Shown here one piece after another: positions 34,150-43,010 of a DNA stretch of 64,000 bases (positions within the stretch are counted from its first letter, which is position 1; each line of letters opens with the position of its first letter). The position numbers were made by a program, and so were the translations under genes. The notes under the pieces were generated by a model. The model was not told the origin of the DNA. It saw nothing but the letters and a program-made list of their open reading frames with translations, and did no database searches. Source of the stretch: Accumulibacter sp. (lineage in GTDB: Bacteria; Pseudomonadota; Gammaproteobacteria; Burkholderiales; Rhodocyclaceae); the NCBI RefSeq assembly GCF_036625195.1, contig NZ_JAZKUG010000001.1, positions 2,356,001-2,420,000 on the forward strand, written 5' to 3'.

Positions 34150-36149
34150 AGCAGGACCAGATTGGCGAAAGTGCGGCCTTCGCGCTCGCCGTCGTAGGGG
34201 CGCAGCAGGCGGCCGATGCCGTAGCGCAGCGAGAGGTCGCGGTCGATCTCCCAGCGGTGGCCGTATTCGATGGCCTCGATGGCACCGGAACCGTAGAACT
34301 CCTGCCAGTAGGTGCCGCCGGTCAGCGCGAGACGCTGGCGGAAGGAGTGGTCGTAGCTGCGCCAGGTGAGGTGCTCGACGGCTCCGGTCAACCACAGCGA
34401 ACGGTCGCTTTTCGGGTTGAAGTAATTGACGGGGGCATTGAGCGAGTTGCGCGAGGCGTCGGCGCCGAGCGTCGTCTCGAACATCCACTTCGGGCCGCTC
34501 AGCCAGCGTTCGAACCACAGGGCGTTGACGCCGCGGCGCAGGTTGCCGTCGGAAAAATCGCTCGCATGCACGCCCAGCCCGAGCCTGCGCGCTTCGTGCT
34601 GGCGCCAGTCGACGCCGAGGCTGACGCGGCTGGCGTGGATGCCGTCGGCGACGGCGCGCAGCGGGATCTGGTTGGTCACGCTCTCCGCGGCGCCGTAGAA
34701 GGTCCACTGGTCGTCGGGCTTCCAGCGCACGGTGCCGGTGACGCCGGTCCTGACCCCGCTGCCGCCGTTCACCTCGCCGGTCACCCGCCAGCCGAGATGG
34801 CGCCATTCAGCGCCGGCGCCGGTGCGGATCCAGCTCTGGTTGTCGCGGTTGAAATCGGCGCTGGCCGAGTAGTTGTGGGCGAAGACCCGCCAGGTGTCGT
34901 TGATCGGCCGGCTGTAGAGGAAGCTGTCGATCGCCCAGTCGCGGCTGCCGAAGAAATTGACGTCCTGCCCCTCGCCATAGCCGGCTTCGACGTGGAGCTC
35001 GTGACTGTCGTACAACTCGTGACTGCGGCGGGCGCGCCGCACGGCGCCGCTGTCGGCGTCGAGCTCGCTGGCATGGTCGAGAGCGGCGCGGGCGGCGGGC
35101 CAGTCCTGCAGGGTGAGCAGGTTCTCGGCAAGATCGGCGTGCAGCGCCGGGTTGAGCGGGTCGCTACCGATGGTCCGGCGCAGCATCTCGCCACCCTGGT
35201 GCGGCCAGCCGCGGGCCAGCGCGAGGCTGGCCGATGACTGGCGGGCTTCGCTGTTGTGGGGAATCGTCGCATGGCGGGCATCGATGCGCGTTTGCGCTTC
35301 GCCGAGGCGGTCGGCGAAGATGCGCACGCGGTCGGCGGCGATGTCGGCGCTCAGGCGCTCGCCGTTGTAGCGGCCGTCGAGATGGCGACGCTCGGGCAGG
35401 CGGGCGGCGTAGCGGTCGATGTGCCCGGTGGCGGCGTCGAGCTGCTCGGTCTCGACCAGGGCGTAGAAGAGCCCGAGGTTGCCGTCGAAATCGTCCGCAT
35501 TGTCGGCGACCACCCGCTGGTAGAGGATCAGCGCCTCCTGCGGCCGGCGCAGTTCGAGGTAGCTGCCGGCGACGTCGCGTTCTGCCCAGAGGGGAACCGG
35601 AATGTCGCGGGCGAGCAGGCTTTCGTAGAGCATGACGGCATCGGCGGCGCGGCCGCGGGCGGCGAGCGCGCTGAGGCGGTCGGTCAGGCGGCGCCGGTCT
35701 TCAGCGTCCGGCAGCTTGCCGGCGAAGAACTCTGCGGCGAGCGCGTCGGTTGCGGTCAGCGCGATGTCGAGGCGCACGAAGCGTTCCGGTCCGCGCAGGG
35801 TGTTGCGGTCGACGATGCCGTAGCGGATGTCGAGGGCGATGATGTCGCCCTCCATCGCCCGCCGATCGGCTTCGGAAAGAGGTGCATCGAGCGCGGCGGC
35901 CTGCGTGAAGAGGCCGAGGCGCATGGCGGCCACCCAGGCAGCATGGCGCGCCTCGACGTTGTCCGGCTGGGCGCGGAGGATGGCGAGCTGGCGCCCCAGT
36001 TCCGGCGCCCAGTCGTCGCCGCCGATGGCTGCCGCTGGCGCCGGGGCGGGATGCCTGGCCCTTGCCGGCATCAGCCACTCCTCGCCGGCGCTCGCCGTCA
36101 GCGTGGCAAGGGTGAGGGAAAGCGGCAAGGCGCGGCGCAGACCGTTCAT
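34137..36149 (-). CDS. pgaA: poly-beta-1,6-N-acetylglucosamine export porin PgaA
   Basis: Outer-membrane exporter, 670 aa. The N-terminal half after the signal peptide is a chain of TPR-like helices (DNVEARHAAWVAAMRLG, AADAVMLYESLLAR, RPQEALILYQRVV, LNPALHADLAENLLTLQDW). The C-terminal half, from about 400, is an alternating beta pattern ending in FANLVLLWRF with a terminal Phe, as in outer-membrane barrels. E. coli PgaA is about 800 aa, so the TPR part is shorter here. First gene of the pgaABCD unit; I see no clear promoter in 36150-36400. Confidence 0.9.
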   Translation of the reverse strand: MNGLRRALPLSLTLATLTASAGEEWLMPARARHPAPAPAAAIGGDDWAPELGRQLAILRAQPDNVEARHAAWVAAMRLGLFTQAAALDAPLSEADRRAMEGDIIALDIRYGIVDRNTLRGPERFVRLDIALTATDALAAEFFAGKLPDAEDRRRLTDRLSALAARGRAADAVMLYESLLARDIPVPLWAERDVAGSYLELRRPQEALILYQRVVADNADDFDGNLGLFYALVETEQLDAATGHIDRYAARLPERRHLDGRYNGERLSADIAADRVRIFADRLGEAQTRIDARHATIPHNSEARQSSASLALARGWPHQGGEMLRRTIGSDPLNPALHADLAENLLTLQDWPAARAALDHASELDADSGAVRRARRSHELYDSHELHVEAGYGEGQDVNFFGSRDWAIDSFLYSRPINDTWRVFAHNYSASADFNRDNQSWIRTGAGAEWRHLGWRVTGEVNGGSGVRTGVTGTVRWKPDDQWTFYGAAESVTNQIPLRAVADGIHASRVSLGVDWRQHEARRLGLGVHASDFSDGNLRRGVNALWFERWLSGPKWMFETTLGADASRNSLNAPVNYFNPKSDRSLWLTGAVEHLTWRSYDHSFRQRLALTGGTYWQEFYGSGAIEAIEYGHRWEIDRDLSLRYGIGRLLRPYDGEREGRTFANLVLLWRF

Positions 36150-36404
36150 GGCGACCGATTGTAGCGTCTTCCGGCGGCGGGGTTCCGCTTTCCGGACCGG
36201 CGCCGACCACCCGTCTGGCCAGTGTGTGGTTCCTTGCACAGTGGCCGCTGGGCGGCGATGTGCGGCGCTGGCGGAATTCGCCCGGCGTCATCCCGTTCGC
36301 TGACGCGTTCATGCCGATCGTGGCGCCTGCATCGTGCAGCGGAATCGCCCGCTCGGACCGGCACCCGTCGCCGATGCGCAGCCGGTCGCTGTCGCTGATC
36401 GATG

Positions 36405-36437
36405 CGCAGGCGGACCACCGGCGCCTGCGGCTATACT
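36405..36437 (+). promoter_or_regulatory. 8-bp inverted repeat beside a TATACT -10 element
   Basis: CGCAGGCG (36405-36412) and CGCCTGCG (36422-36429) form a perfect palindrome with a 9-bp spacer, ending 2 bp before TATACT (36432-36437). No good -35 hexamer is present, so an activator or repressor site is possible. The start of the methyltransferase gene is 49 bp further on. Confidence 0.35.
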
Positions 36438-36485
36438 CCACAGCGAATCACTCGCCCCCTGCCGCATCCGATACGCCTGCCGAAC

Positions 36486-37331
36486 ATGCCTGCACAGTTC
36501 CTCCGCGTCCTTGCCAGCAGCGTCCTGATCCTTGGGCTGGCGCACCCCGTCCATTCCGCCAGAAACTACGGCGACGAGCAGTTCCGCCTCGAACACGGGT
36601 ACGACGGCAAGGACGTCTTCTGGGCGCCGACGCCGGACGCCATGGTGATGCTGATGCTGCGGACCGCCAGGGTGACGCCGACGGACATCGTCTACGACCT
36701 CGGCGCTGGCGAGGGGCGGATTCCGATCGCCGCGGCACGGGCCTTCGGCGCCCGCGCGGTCGGCATCGAGCATTCGCCGGAGGTCGCCGCGCTGGCGCGG
36801 CGCAACGTCAAACGCGCCGGCCTCGAGGGGCGGGTGAGGATCGTCACCGGTGACCTCTTCGTCGAGGACTTTTCCGAGGCGACGGTGGTGACGATGTTCC
36901 TGACACCTGTCCTCAACCGCAGGCTGCGGCCTCTCCTGCTGCAGATGAAGCCGGGCACGCGCATCGTCTCGCACAGTTTCCACATGGGCGACTGGCAACC
37001 CGATGCGACGATCGCGACCGAGAATGCGGAGGGCTTCTTCTGGATCGTGCCGGCGCAGGTGGCGGGCGAGTGGTCGCTGCGCCTGCCGGGCGAGGCCACG
37101 TCGTCCCACCTGCAGTTGCAGCAGGCCTACCAGCAGGTGTCCGGCACCCTCGCGCTCGGCGAGCGGAGCGTTGCCGTCGCGGGCCGGCTACAGGGGGCGA
37201 CGCTGCAGTTCGACTACGTCGGGCCGGACGGCACGCCGGCAACCGTCACCGTCGCCGTCGATGGCCAGCACCTCGCCGGCGAGCAGCAACACCCGCGGGC
37301 CAGCGGCCGGGTGAGCGGCGAACGCCGCTGA
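36486..37331 (+). CDS. exported class I SAM-dependent methyltransferase-like protein
   Basis: A 281-aa protein with a signal peptide-like start (FLRVLASSVLILGLAHPVHSA) and a Rossmann methyltransferase core: YDLGAGEGRIPIAAA (SAM-binding motif I), GIEHSPEVAALARRNVKRAG, RIVTGDLFVEDF, then VTMFLTPVLNRRLRPLL and a RIVSHSFHMGDW strand. Residues after about 190 form a beta-rich domain of unknown role. An exported SAM-dependent enzyme would lack cofactor in the periplasm, so the N-terminal segment may be a membrane anchor facing the cytoplasm. The permease gene starts 10 bp later. Confidence 0.82.
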   Translation: MPAQFLRVLASSVLILGLAHPVHSARNYGDEQFRLEHGYDGKDVFWAPTPDAMVMLMLRTARVTPTDIVYDLGAGEGRIPIAAARAFGARAVGIEHSPEVAALARRNVKRAGLEGRVRIVTGDLFVEDFSEATVVTMFLTPVLNRRLRPLLLQMKPGTRIVSHSFHMGDWQPDATIATENAEGFFWIVPAQVAGEWSLRLPGEATSSHLQLQQAYQQVSGTLALGERSVAVAGRLQGATLQFDYVGPDGTPATVTVAVDGQHLAGEQQHPRASGRVSGERR

Positions 37332-37341
37332 AGCGTCGGCC

Positions 37342-38712
37342 ATGCCTGCCCGCGGCGAGCAACCCCGCCACCTGCTGCGCACGACGGGTGCGGTGGCCAT
37401 CGTCGTCGGCATCGTCGTCGGTGCCGGCATCTTCAAGACACCGGCGATGGTCGCCGGCATCACGCAGGATCACGGCTGGCTGATCGCCGTCTGGCTGGCC
37501 GGCGCCCTCGTCTCGCTCGCCGGCGCGCTGTGCTATGCCGAACTGTGTGCGGCCTACCCACATGCCGGCGGCGACTACCACTTCCTCAGCCGCGCCTGGG
37601 GCAAGCGCTTCGCCTTCCTCTACGCATGGTCGAAGGCGATGGTGATCAACACCGGCTCGATCGCCCTGCTCGCCTACGTCTTCGGTGACTACATGTCGCG
37701 TGTCGTCGATCTCGGCGCGCATTCTTCGGCTCTCTGGGCGGTTGCCATCATCATCGCGCTCACCGCCGCCAACATCCTCGGGTTGAGCTTCGCCGCCCGC
37801 TTGCAGACGGCGATGGTGCTGCTGCTCGTCGGTGGGCTGGCGGCCGTCGTCGTTGCCGGCTTCGCGGCACCGGCGGCTGAACTGACGTCGCGTCCGTCGC
37901 CGGCCTGGTTCGCCAGCACACCGCCGGCCGGCATGCTCGGCCTGGCGATGGTGTTCGTGCTGCTCACCTTCGGCGGCTGGAACGAGGCCGCCTACCTCTC
38001 GGCCGAAATGCACGGCGGCGCACGCGCCGTCGCCCCGGTATTGATGATCAGCCTGAGCCTCATCACCGCCCTCTACCTGCTCGCCAATCTCGCACTGCTG
38101 CACGGGCTCGGCCTCAGCCGGCTTGCCGCCAGCAAGGCCGCCGGTGCCGAGGTGCTCGGTCTGCATTTCGGCGCCTGGGGCGAGCGCCTGCTCGGCGTGC
38201 TCGTCGGGCTTGGCGCGCTGACCAGCATCCATTCGACGATGATCGTCGGCGCCCGCGGCAACTACGCGCTCGGCCGCGACTGGGCGCCGCTGCGCCGCCT
38301 GGGCCGCTGGTCTGCCGGGCGGGGTGCGCCGGTGAACGCCTATGTCGTGCAGGCGGCCATCAGCCTCGCACTGGTCGTCTTCGGCACCTTCCAGGCCGAT
38401 GGCTTTGCGGCGATGGTGGAGTTCACGGCGCCGGTCTTCTGGGCCTTCCTGTTCATGGTCGGGATGGCCGTCTTCCGGCTGCGCCGGCGCCAGCCCGGGA
38501 TCGAGCGGCCCTTCCGCGTGCCGCTCTACCCGCTGACGCCCATCGTGTTCTGCGCCGCGTGCGCCTGGCTGGCGTGGTCGAGCGTCGCCTACGCGGCGAG
38601 CCAGGCGGCGGTGCACGTCTCGCTGCTGCTGATGCTGGCCGGTCTCGTCGTGCTCGGCGGGCTGCTGCTGCATCGTCGCCTCGTCGGCCAGCGTACTTCC
38701 GGTTCGCCATAG
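37342..38712 (+). CDS. APC family amino acid permease
   Basis: A 456-aa membrane transporter of the amino acid-polyamine-organocation superfamily, with about 12 hydrophobic helices. The family signature GIVVGAGIFKTPAMVA lies in helix 1, followed by YAELCAAYPHAGGDYHFL, an aligned TFGGWNEAAYLSAEM in helix 6, and HSTMIVGARGNYALGRD. The substrate cannot be assigned; the sequence is nearer LAT/serine-threonine-exchanger-type members than polyamine antiporters. It follows the methyltransferase by 10 bp, probably in one transcript. Confidence 0.88.
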   Translation: MPARGEQPRHLLRTTGAVAIVVGIVVGAGIFKTPAMVAGITQDHGWLIAVWLAGALVSLAGALCYAELCAAYPHAGGDYHFLSRAWGKRFAFLYAWSKAMVINTGSIALLAYVFGDYMSRVVDLGAHSSALWAVAIIIALTAANILGLSFAARLQTAMVLLLVGGLAAVVVAGFAAPAAELTSRPSPAWFASTPPAGMLGLAMVFVLLTFGGWNEAAYLSAEMHGGARAVAPVLMISLSLITALYLLANLALLHGLGLSRLAASKAAGAEVLGLHFGAWGERLLGVLVGLGALTSIHSTMIVGARGNYALGRDWAPLRRLGRWSAGRGAPVNAYVVQAAISLALVVFGTFQADGFAAMVEFTAPVFWAFLFMVGMAVFRLRRRQPGIERPFRVPLYPLTPIVFCAACAWLAWSSVAYAASQAAVHVSLLLMLAGLVVLGGLLLHRRLVGQRTSGSP

Positions 38713-38943
38713 TGCCGGCGTCTGCCTCTGGCCTCTTGAGGAGACCAGGAGTGCAGACCTATTGATTCCCAAGGCGAACGAACGGGTTTCATCGTCGATT
38801 GGCTTACATCGCAAGGAAATGGTTCGCGGTCGTGCGCGCGCCCCAAACGTGGAGACGTCCCGTATCCGGCTGCGCCAGTGGATGCTGGCGCGGCAGCGGT
38901 CGTCATGGCGGTGGGGCCGGGTTGCGCTGTCCCGTCGATCGCT

Positions 38944-39654
38944 TCACGAGCCTCCTGTTTCCTGGTGGTCGAGTCTCTCCACCCGGGGTTGCCAGTTGCC
39001 CGTCCAGGTCAGGCGAAACGATGCGGCGCGGCGAGGATTGCCGACCAGCGCCGGCCGGAAGCAGGCGAGGTTGGTCCCGCCGGAGCGGCGCACGCTGGGG
39101 TAGATGATTCCCAGCGAGCCGGCGTCGAGCAGGCGTGCCGCGAGACCCTGCGCGGCGACATAGCTGCCGGGGTCGAGGCAGGCGGCAAAGGTCTGCGGGT
39201 CGCGCAAGTCGTGGAACTCGCCGCTGAAGTCGGCGAGCAGTTCCTGGTAGTCGACGCTGTCGTCGAAGCGGCCGATTTCCTCGTACTCGACGGTCTTGTG
39301 GAAGATGATCTCGGCGAGTGCCGTTGCCAGTTCGAAGGCGCAATACCAGGCGCCACGCTCGCCGTCGTTGAAGCGGCTGCCTTCCGGGCGAGGGTAGGTG
39401 AAGGCGGCATTGACGATGCGGAAGTTCGGCACGCCGAAAACCAGTTCGTCGACGCCGATTCCCGGCAGCCCGCCACGCTCGCCGATCAGTCGTTCGTTGC
39501 TGGCGTTGTCGAGTTCGAACAGGTCGCGCAGGTGGTCGAGGTTGTCGGCGATTGCGCTCAGCACCGAATCCTCGCGCTCGGCAAAGCGCGAAGGAATCAG
39601 CCGTACCGTATCGCTTTGGCGCAGGCGCGACAGGCGCGGCTCGGGCGGGTTCAC
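38944..39654 (-). CDS. RES domain toxin of a Xre-RES toxin-antitoxin pair
   Basis: A 236-aa RES-domain protein. The family Arg, Glu and Ser sites are seen in SRFNDGERGAWYCAF (Arg and Tyr), ALAEIIFHKT (Glu) and SLGIIYPSVRRSGGTNLACF (Ser). RES toxins such as MbcT and Res degrade or modify NAD. Start GTG at 39652-39654 overlaps the antitoxin stop (GTGA). The pair is complete and has no obvious lesion. Confidence 0.87.
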   Translation of the reverse strand: MNPPEPRLSRLRQSDTVRLIPSRFAEREDSVLSAIADNLDHLRDLFELDNASNERLIGERGGLPGIGVDELVFGVPNFRIVNAAFTYPRPEGSRFNDGERGAWYCAFELATALAEIIFHKTVEYEEIGRFDDSVDYQELLADFSGEFHDLRDPQTFAACLDPGSYVAAQGLAARLLDAGSLGIIYPSVRRSGGTNLACFRPALVGNPRRAASFRLTWTGNWQPRVERLDHQETGGS

Positions 39655-40088
39655 AGGCCGCCGCGCCGCGCCTCGAGCAGTTTGCGAACGGTCTGCATCG
39701 CCAGCAGACCGCCGCCCAGCATGAAAGCGAGCGGTGAGCGGCCGGCGAAAATCCGGTTGTTGTTCGGCAGGCTGACCCACTCGTCCGCCAGCTTGTCGCC
39801 GTAGAGAATGTGCAGGGCCTTGTAGATGCCGATCAGGTAGGAGATGCGGGTGATCCGATCGACTTCGAGCAGCCGGTCGGGGTTCTTCTTCCACTCGTAG
39901 AAGGCACTGCTCGACAGGCCGCCGAGCAGCTCGCGCGCGTCTTCGTCGCGCAGTCGCCAGGCAGCGGCCAGATTGAAGAAGCCCTGCAGCGCCGATTTCG
40001 ACAGACGCTCGCGCTCGGCGCGCGAATTGAGATCGACAAGAGCCGCAGGTTCGAAGCGGCTGGCGGGGTAGGCATAGGCAACATTCAT
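39651..40088 (-). CDS. Xre/MbcA/ParS-type antitoxin
   Basis: A 145-aa helical protein with the MbcA/ParS/Xre antitoxin layout. An N-terminal HTH-like region, KSALQGFFNLAAAWRL then ARELLGGLSSSAFYEWKK, is followed by DRITRISYLIGIYKALHILYG and the toxin-binding tail WVSLPNNNRIFAGRSPLAFML, where NNxxFxGxxPLxxML is the family hallmark. It neutralises the RES protein encoded downstream and should repress its own promoter at 40110-40137. An AAAGGAG ribosome-binding site precedes the ATG. Confidence 0.88.
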   Translation of the reverse strand: MNVAYAYPASRFEPAALVDLNSRAERERLSKSALQGFFNLAAAWRLRDEDARELLGGLSSSAFYEWKKNPDRLLEVDRITRISYLIGIYKALHILYGDKLADEWVSLPNNNRIFAGRSPLAFMLGGGLLAMQTVRKLLEARRGGL

Positions 40089-40109
40089 CCGGTAACTCCT
40101 TTCCCGGAC

Positions 40110-40137
40110 AGTTTACACTCCGTTTTAGGGATTGCAA
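40110..40137 (-). promoter_or_regulatory. promoter of the Xre-RES operon
   Basis: On the minus strand TTGCAA (-35, 40132-40137) and TAAACT (-10, 40110-40115) are 16 bp apart, 22 bp before the ATG. Each hexamer matches four consensus bases. The short leader fits an autoregulated toxin-antitoxin operon; no clean operator palindrome is visible. Confidence 0.45.
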
Positions 40138-40149
40138 GGTGAATTGTCG

Positions 40150-40611
40150 ATTTCCGGGTGCCGCGGCGCCACCGCTTGCCGCGATCGTTTCGTGCCCGGG
40201 GTGTAGATCGCCGGACTGGTGGCGAAGTGGCCGAGGTCGCGCTGCCGCGCGGCGAACTGGCGCCGCGCATAGCGGGTCCAGCCAGCCGATGTCGTCCCGG
40301 TGGTCCGCATGCAGCGACAACGCGACGATCCGGTCAGGGCCGTAGCGCGCCGTCAGTCCACTCAGCCAGCGGTCGGCCAGCGGGCAACGGCTGCAGCCCT
40401 CCGACGTGCAGATCTCGACGAGCGCCACCACATGCGGCCGGCTGTTGTGCTCGCAGGCAGCCGGCGCGGCAGCGTGTGCCCTTGCCGCGCGCGCGAGGGC
40501 GGCGAGGAGCAACAGCGGCAAGGCGACGGAGCAGGCCGTGCGCGTCTTCAGGCGAGTCGATGGCCCTTCGCCGCCTGCCGATGGGGAGTCCTTACCGAGC
40601 GGGTCGACCAC
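40150..40611 (-). pseudogene. frameshifted and truncated DUF1223 (thioredoxin-like) gene
   Basis: The first frame has a signal peptide (LPLLLLAALARAARAHA), then ALVEICTSEGCSRCPLADRWL, the CxxC-bearing start of the DUF1223 family, up to HRDDIGWLDP. The continuation YARRQFAARQRDL then SPAIYTPGT is in another frame, so a one-base insertion near 40270 breaks the gene. The remaining C-terminal half is missing, and the Xre-RES operon follows. It looks like loss caused by, or tolerated after, arrival of the toxin-antitoxin pair. Confidence 0.7.
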
Positions 40612-40977
40612 GCATCGGCATGATCCTGCTCGTTTTCCGTATGGCGTGTTGTGCTCCGGTTTTCTGCTCGAACCGCTTGCTGTTGTCGGGCGCGTTCAGC
40701 TGGCGATTCGCTGCGCGGGCCTCCCTGGCGTTGCCCTTGCCCGATCCGCCATGTCGCCGGGGAAGAGGGCTTTGCCGTCGCCGCGGCCCGTTCTGACCAC
40801 CGCCAACCGCGGTCTGCGCCTTGAGCGGCTCGGGAAAACAGTCACGGCGTTTGTTGCCGATGGCCTGCTTCGAGGTTGACGACACCAGGCGCGGTTCATA
40901 GACTGCACGTCAGTGCTGCCTGTCATCGTCGCCAGAAAGGCTGGGTTCCCCCCCGCTTGCTCCGTTGTTCTCGTGCC
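40612..40977. other. stretch with no supported gene
   Basis: Frames across this region have shadow-like composition and no ribosome-binding site or family signature. The plus-strand frame of the next gene extends back to a TTG at 40876, but residues before LEVVQL do not look like a signal peptide. No terminator or repeat copy was recognised. Confidence 0.45.
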
Positions 40978-41754
40978 TTGGAGGTCGTCCAGCTGCGCCA
41001 GTTGCTGCGTCGGTTGTGTGTCTTGTTCCTCGTCGCAGTGGCGGCGTCCCTTCCGTCGGTACACGCTGCGTGGGGCGATGTGAGCTACGATCCGAACCCC
41101 GCCAGGATCGATGAGGATCAGGCTGCCCAGTTCGATGCCTTCGGTCTGCTGACCGATGTCGGTTCCCTGTCCCTCGGCGGCACGTCGGCTCGTCAGGACT
41201 TCGCAAGCGGTTTCGTCAACGCGCGGGCGCTCACGGACTGGGTGAAACTGGGTGACAACCGCGTGCGCTGCGGTCCTGGCGACAGCTTGCAGCGGATCGA
41301 CTGGCGCAGCCGGATGGGCCAGATCGATCCCGGCGCCACCGCCTGCGGCCTCTTCCACCCGCGCGGCACCTACGGCAATGCGGCGGGCGTCTCCGGCGAG
41401 CCGCTCAACGACATGCCCGACCACTCCTTCCTGAACGCCGATTCCGTTGCCGGAACGGCGAAGCCCTGTCTAGTCATGCAGTTCGAGCGGCCGATCGTCT
41501 GCGTCGGGTTGTCGATCAGCAACGATAGCAGTGACGTCGGCGGCCGCAGCCGTTTCGATCTTACCGGCGGCGGTGCGGCAGGACCGCGCTGCGCAAAGCC
41601 GGTCGCGAGTTCGCAGGACTCCGCGTCGACATCCGTCAGCGCCTGGGCGCGCGCGACGCGCGTGCTGCAGAGGCTGCACTTCAACACTGCGGTTCCCTGG
41701 CCAAGCCGTGGCCGCTTGCTATCGGCTGCGGCAGGCCGTCCGGCATCGTGCTGA
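40978..41754 (+). CDS. hypothetical exported protein (about 258 aa, start uncertain)
   Basis: I do not recognise this protein. A Leu/Val-rich segment (LCVLFLVAVAASLPSVHA) looks like a signal peptide, and the mature part starts AWGDVSYDPNP. It has several Cys, a Gly/Asp-rich middle (GDNRVRCGPGDSLQRIDW, CGLFHPRGTYGN, PLNDMPDHSFLN) and a MQFERPIVCVGLSIS strand-like stretch. No ATG is available near the signal peptide; the TTG at 40978 is a guess without a clear ribosome-binding site, so the gene could be 5'-truncated. The last 60 residues are Arg/Ala-rich and may be out-of-frame sequence. Confidence 0.45.
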   Translation: MEVVQLRQLLRRLCVLFLVAVAASLPSVHAAWGDVSYDPNPARIDEDQAAQFDAFGLLTDVGSLSLGGTSARQDFASGFVNARALTDWVKLGDNRVRCGPGDSLQRIDWRSRMGQIDPGATACGLFHPRGTYGNAAGVSGEPLNDMPDHSFLNADSVAGTAKPCLVMQFERPIVCVGLSISNDSSDVGGRSRFDLTGGGAAGPRCAKPVASSQDSASTSVSAWARATRVLQRLHFNTAVPWPSRGRLLSAAAGRPASC

Positions 41755-41824
41755 GCGGGAGACGTGCCGGCGAGGGTTTGCGTCCGCCAATGGCGCCGGG
41801 CTCATCGGCGCCGCCGGTAGCGCG

Positions 41825-42652
41825 ATGAAACGCACGCGGCTTGCCCTTGCTGCCCTCGTGCTCGGGATCGCCGGCTGGAGCGTCGGTATCGAGCCGGGCT
41901 GGCTGCAACAGCGGCAGCTGGTGCTCGCTGCGCCGGCCTGGGATGGACCGCCGTTGACCATTGCCGTTGCTGCCGATTTCCATGTCGGCGCCCCGCACGC
42001 CGGGCTGCCGATGCTGCAGCGGGTGGCCGACCAGCTCAATGCCGCACACCCGGACCTCATTCTGCTCCCCGGCGACTTCGTCATTCAGGGCTTCGTCGGT
42101 GGCCAACCGGTCGCGCCGGAAGACGTTGCCCGAGTCCTCGCACGGCTGCGGGCACCCCTAGGCGTCTTCGCCACACTTGGCAACCACGACTGGTGGTTGG
42201 ACGGGGAGCGCGTGCGCAAGACACTGGAAACCGCCGGCATCCAGGTCATCGACAACCGCGCGCTGCCGCTCGCCAGCGCCGGCGGCAGGCTGTGGCTGGC
42301 CGGCATCGGTGACGACACGACCGGTCACGCCCGCCCGGATGCGGCTTTCGCTGGCGTACCCGCCGACGCCCGGCTGATCGTGATCATGCACGATCCGGCG
42401 AACGCCGCCGCCTTGCCGCCACAAACGATGGTTGCCTTTGCCTGCCACACCCACGGCGGCCAGGTCCGGCTGCCGTTGATCGGCGCGCTGATCACACCGG
42501 GGCGAGCGCCTCGCCGCCACGCCTGGGGCTGGATACCCGACGCACCGGCACCGACCTGGGTGACGGCCGGCATCGGGACCAGCATCCTGCCCATTCGCTT
42601 CAACTGCCCGCCGGAAACCGTCGTCCTGCGTCTCGGCGGCACGGACGACTGA
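41825..42652 (+). CDS. membrane-anchored metallophosphoesterase (YaeI-like)
   Basis: A 275-aa calcineurin-like phosphoesterase. After a hydrophobic N-terminus (LALAALVLGIAGWSVG) come the metal-site motifs in order: VAADFHVG (DxH), LLPGDFV (GDxx), TLGNHDWW (GNHD), VIMHDP (H) and ACHTHGGQVRLP (GHxH-like). The layout fits the YaeI/YkuE subgroup, which acts on lipid-linked phosphates such as UDP-diacylglucosamine. Start ATG at 41825 has a GGTAGCG stretch rather than a canonical site upstream. It appears to stand alone. Confidence 0.88.
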   Translation: MKRTRLALAALVLGIAGWSVGIEPGWLQQRQLVLAAPAWDGPPLTIAVAADFHVGAPHAGLPMLQRVADQLNAAHPDLILLPGDFVIQGFVGGQPVAPEDVARVLARLRAPLGVFATLGNHDWWLDGERVRKTLETAGIQVIDNRALPLASAGGRLWLAGIGDDTTGHARPDAAFAGVPADARLIVIMHDPANAAALPPQTMVAFACHTHGGQVRLPLIGALITPGRAPRRHAWGWIPDAPAPTWVTAGIGTSILPIRFNCPPETVVLRLGGTDD

Positions 42653-43010
42653 TGCGGGGCCCGGAATTTCCCGCCGCTGCCCCAATGGCGAGGAAGCCGA
42701 CCTTGACCGCTGGCTGCTCGCCAAGGTAGCCAACGGACCGCAGCCCGGAGCGCCGCGGTTTGGCATCGAACACGCTGCTGGATTGACTGTGTGGCTGCCT
42801 GGCCGGGCAGCGTCGGCGGGTGTCCGGGTCTCGCCGGGCGCGGCGCAGGTAGCGGTCACCGGCCGCAGCGCGGCGGGCGGCCTGCCGCTCGCCGTGATGT
42901 GGCGTCCGTTGACTTCGGCTGCACACCCGAGCGGCTGCTTCGCCTTTCCCATGCTGCGCGAGAGCGCCGGCGCCCCTTCAGGCAGCCTTGCCCGGGGAGA
43001 GCCCTGGCAG
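42653..43010. other. stretch with no supported gene
   Basis: No frame here has a credible start, length and composition. A plus-strand reading contains FAFPMLRESAG after PLAVMW, faintly like an aldose-epimerase N-terminal region, but nothing else supports that. It ends at the inverted-repeat element at 43011. Confidence 0.4.

Noticed and set aside
37246..38814. Antisense frame of 522 codons opposite the permease
   Set aside because: Arg/Glu/His-rich sequence typical of the reverse strand of a hydrophobic gene; no start site or motif.
38944..40611. A 555-codon frame covering DUF1223, antitoxin antisense and RES toxin
   Set aside because: It joins three unrelated parts. The middle is the wrong frame of the antitoxin gene, and the RES part has its own coupled start.
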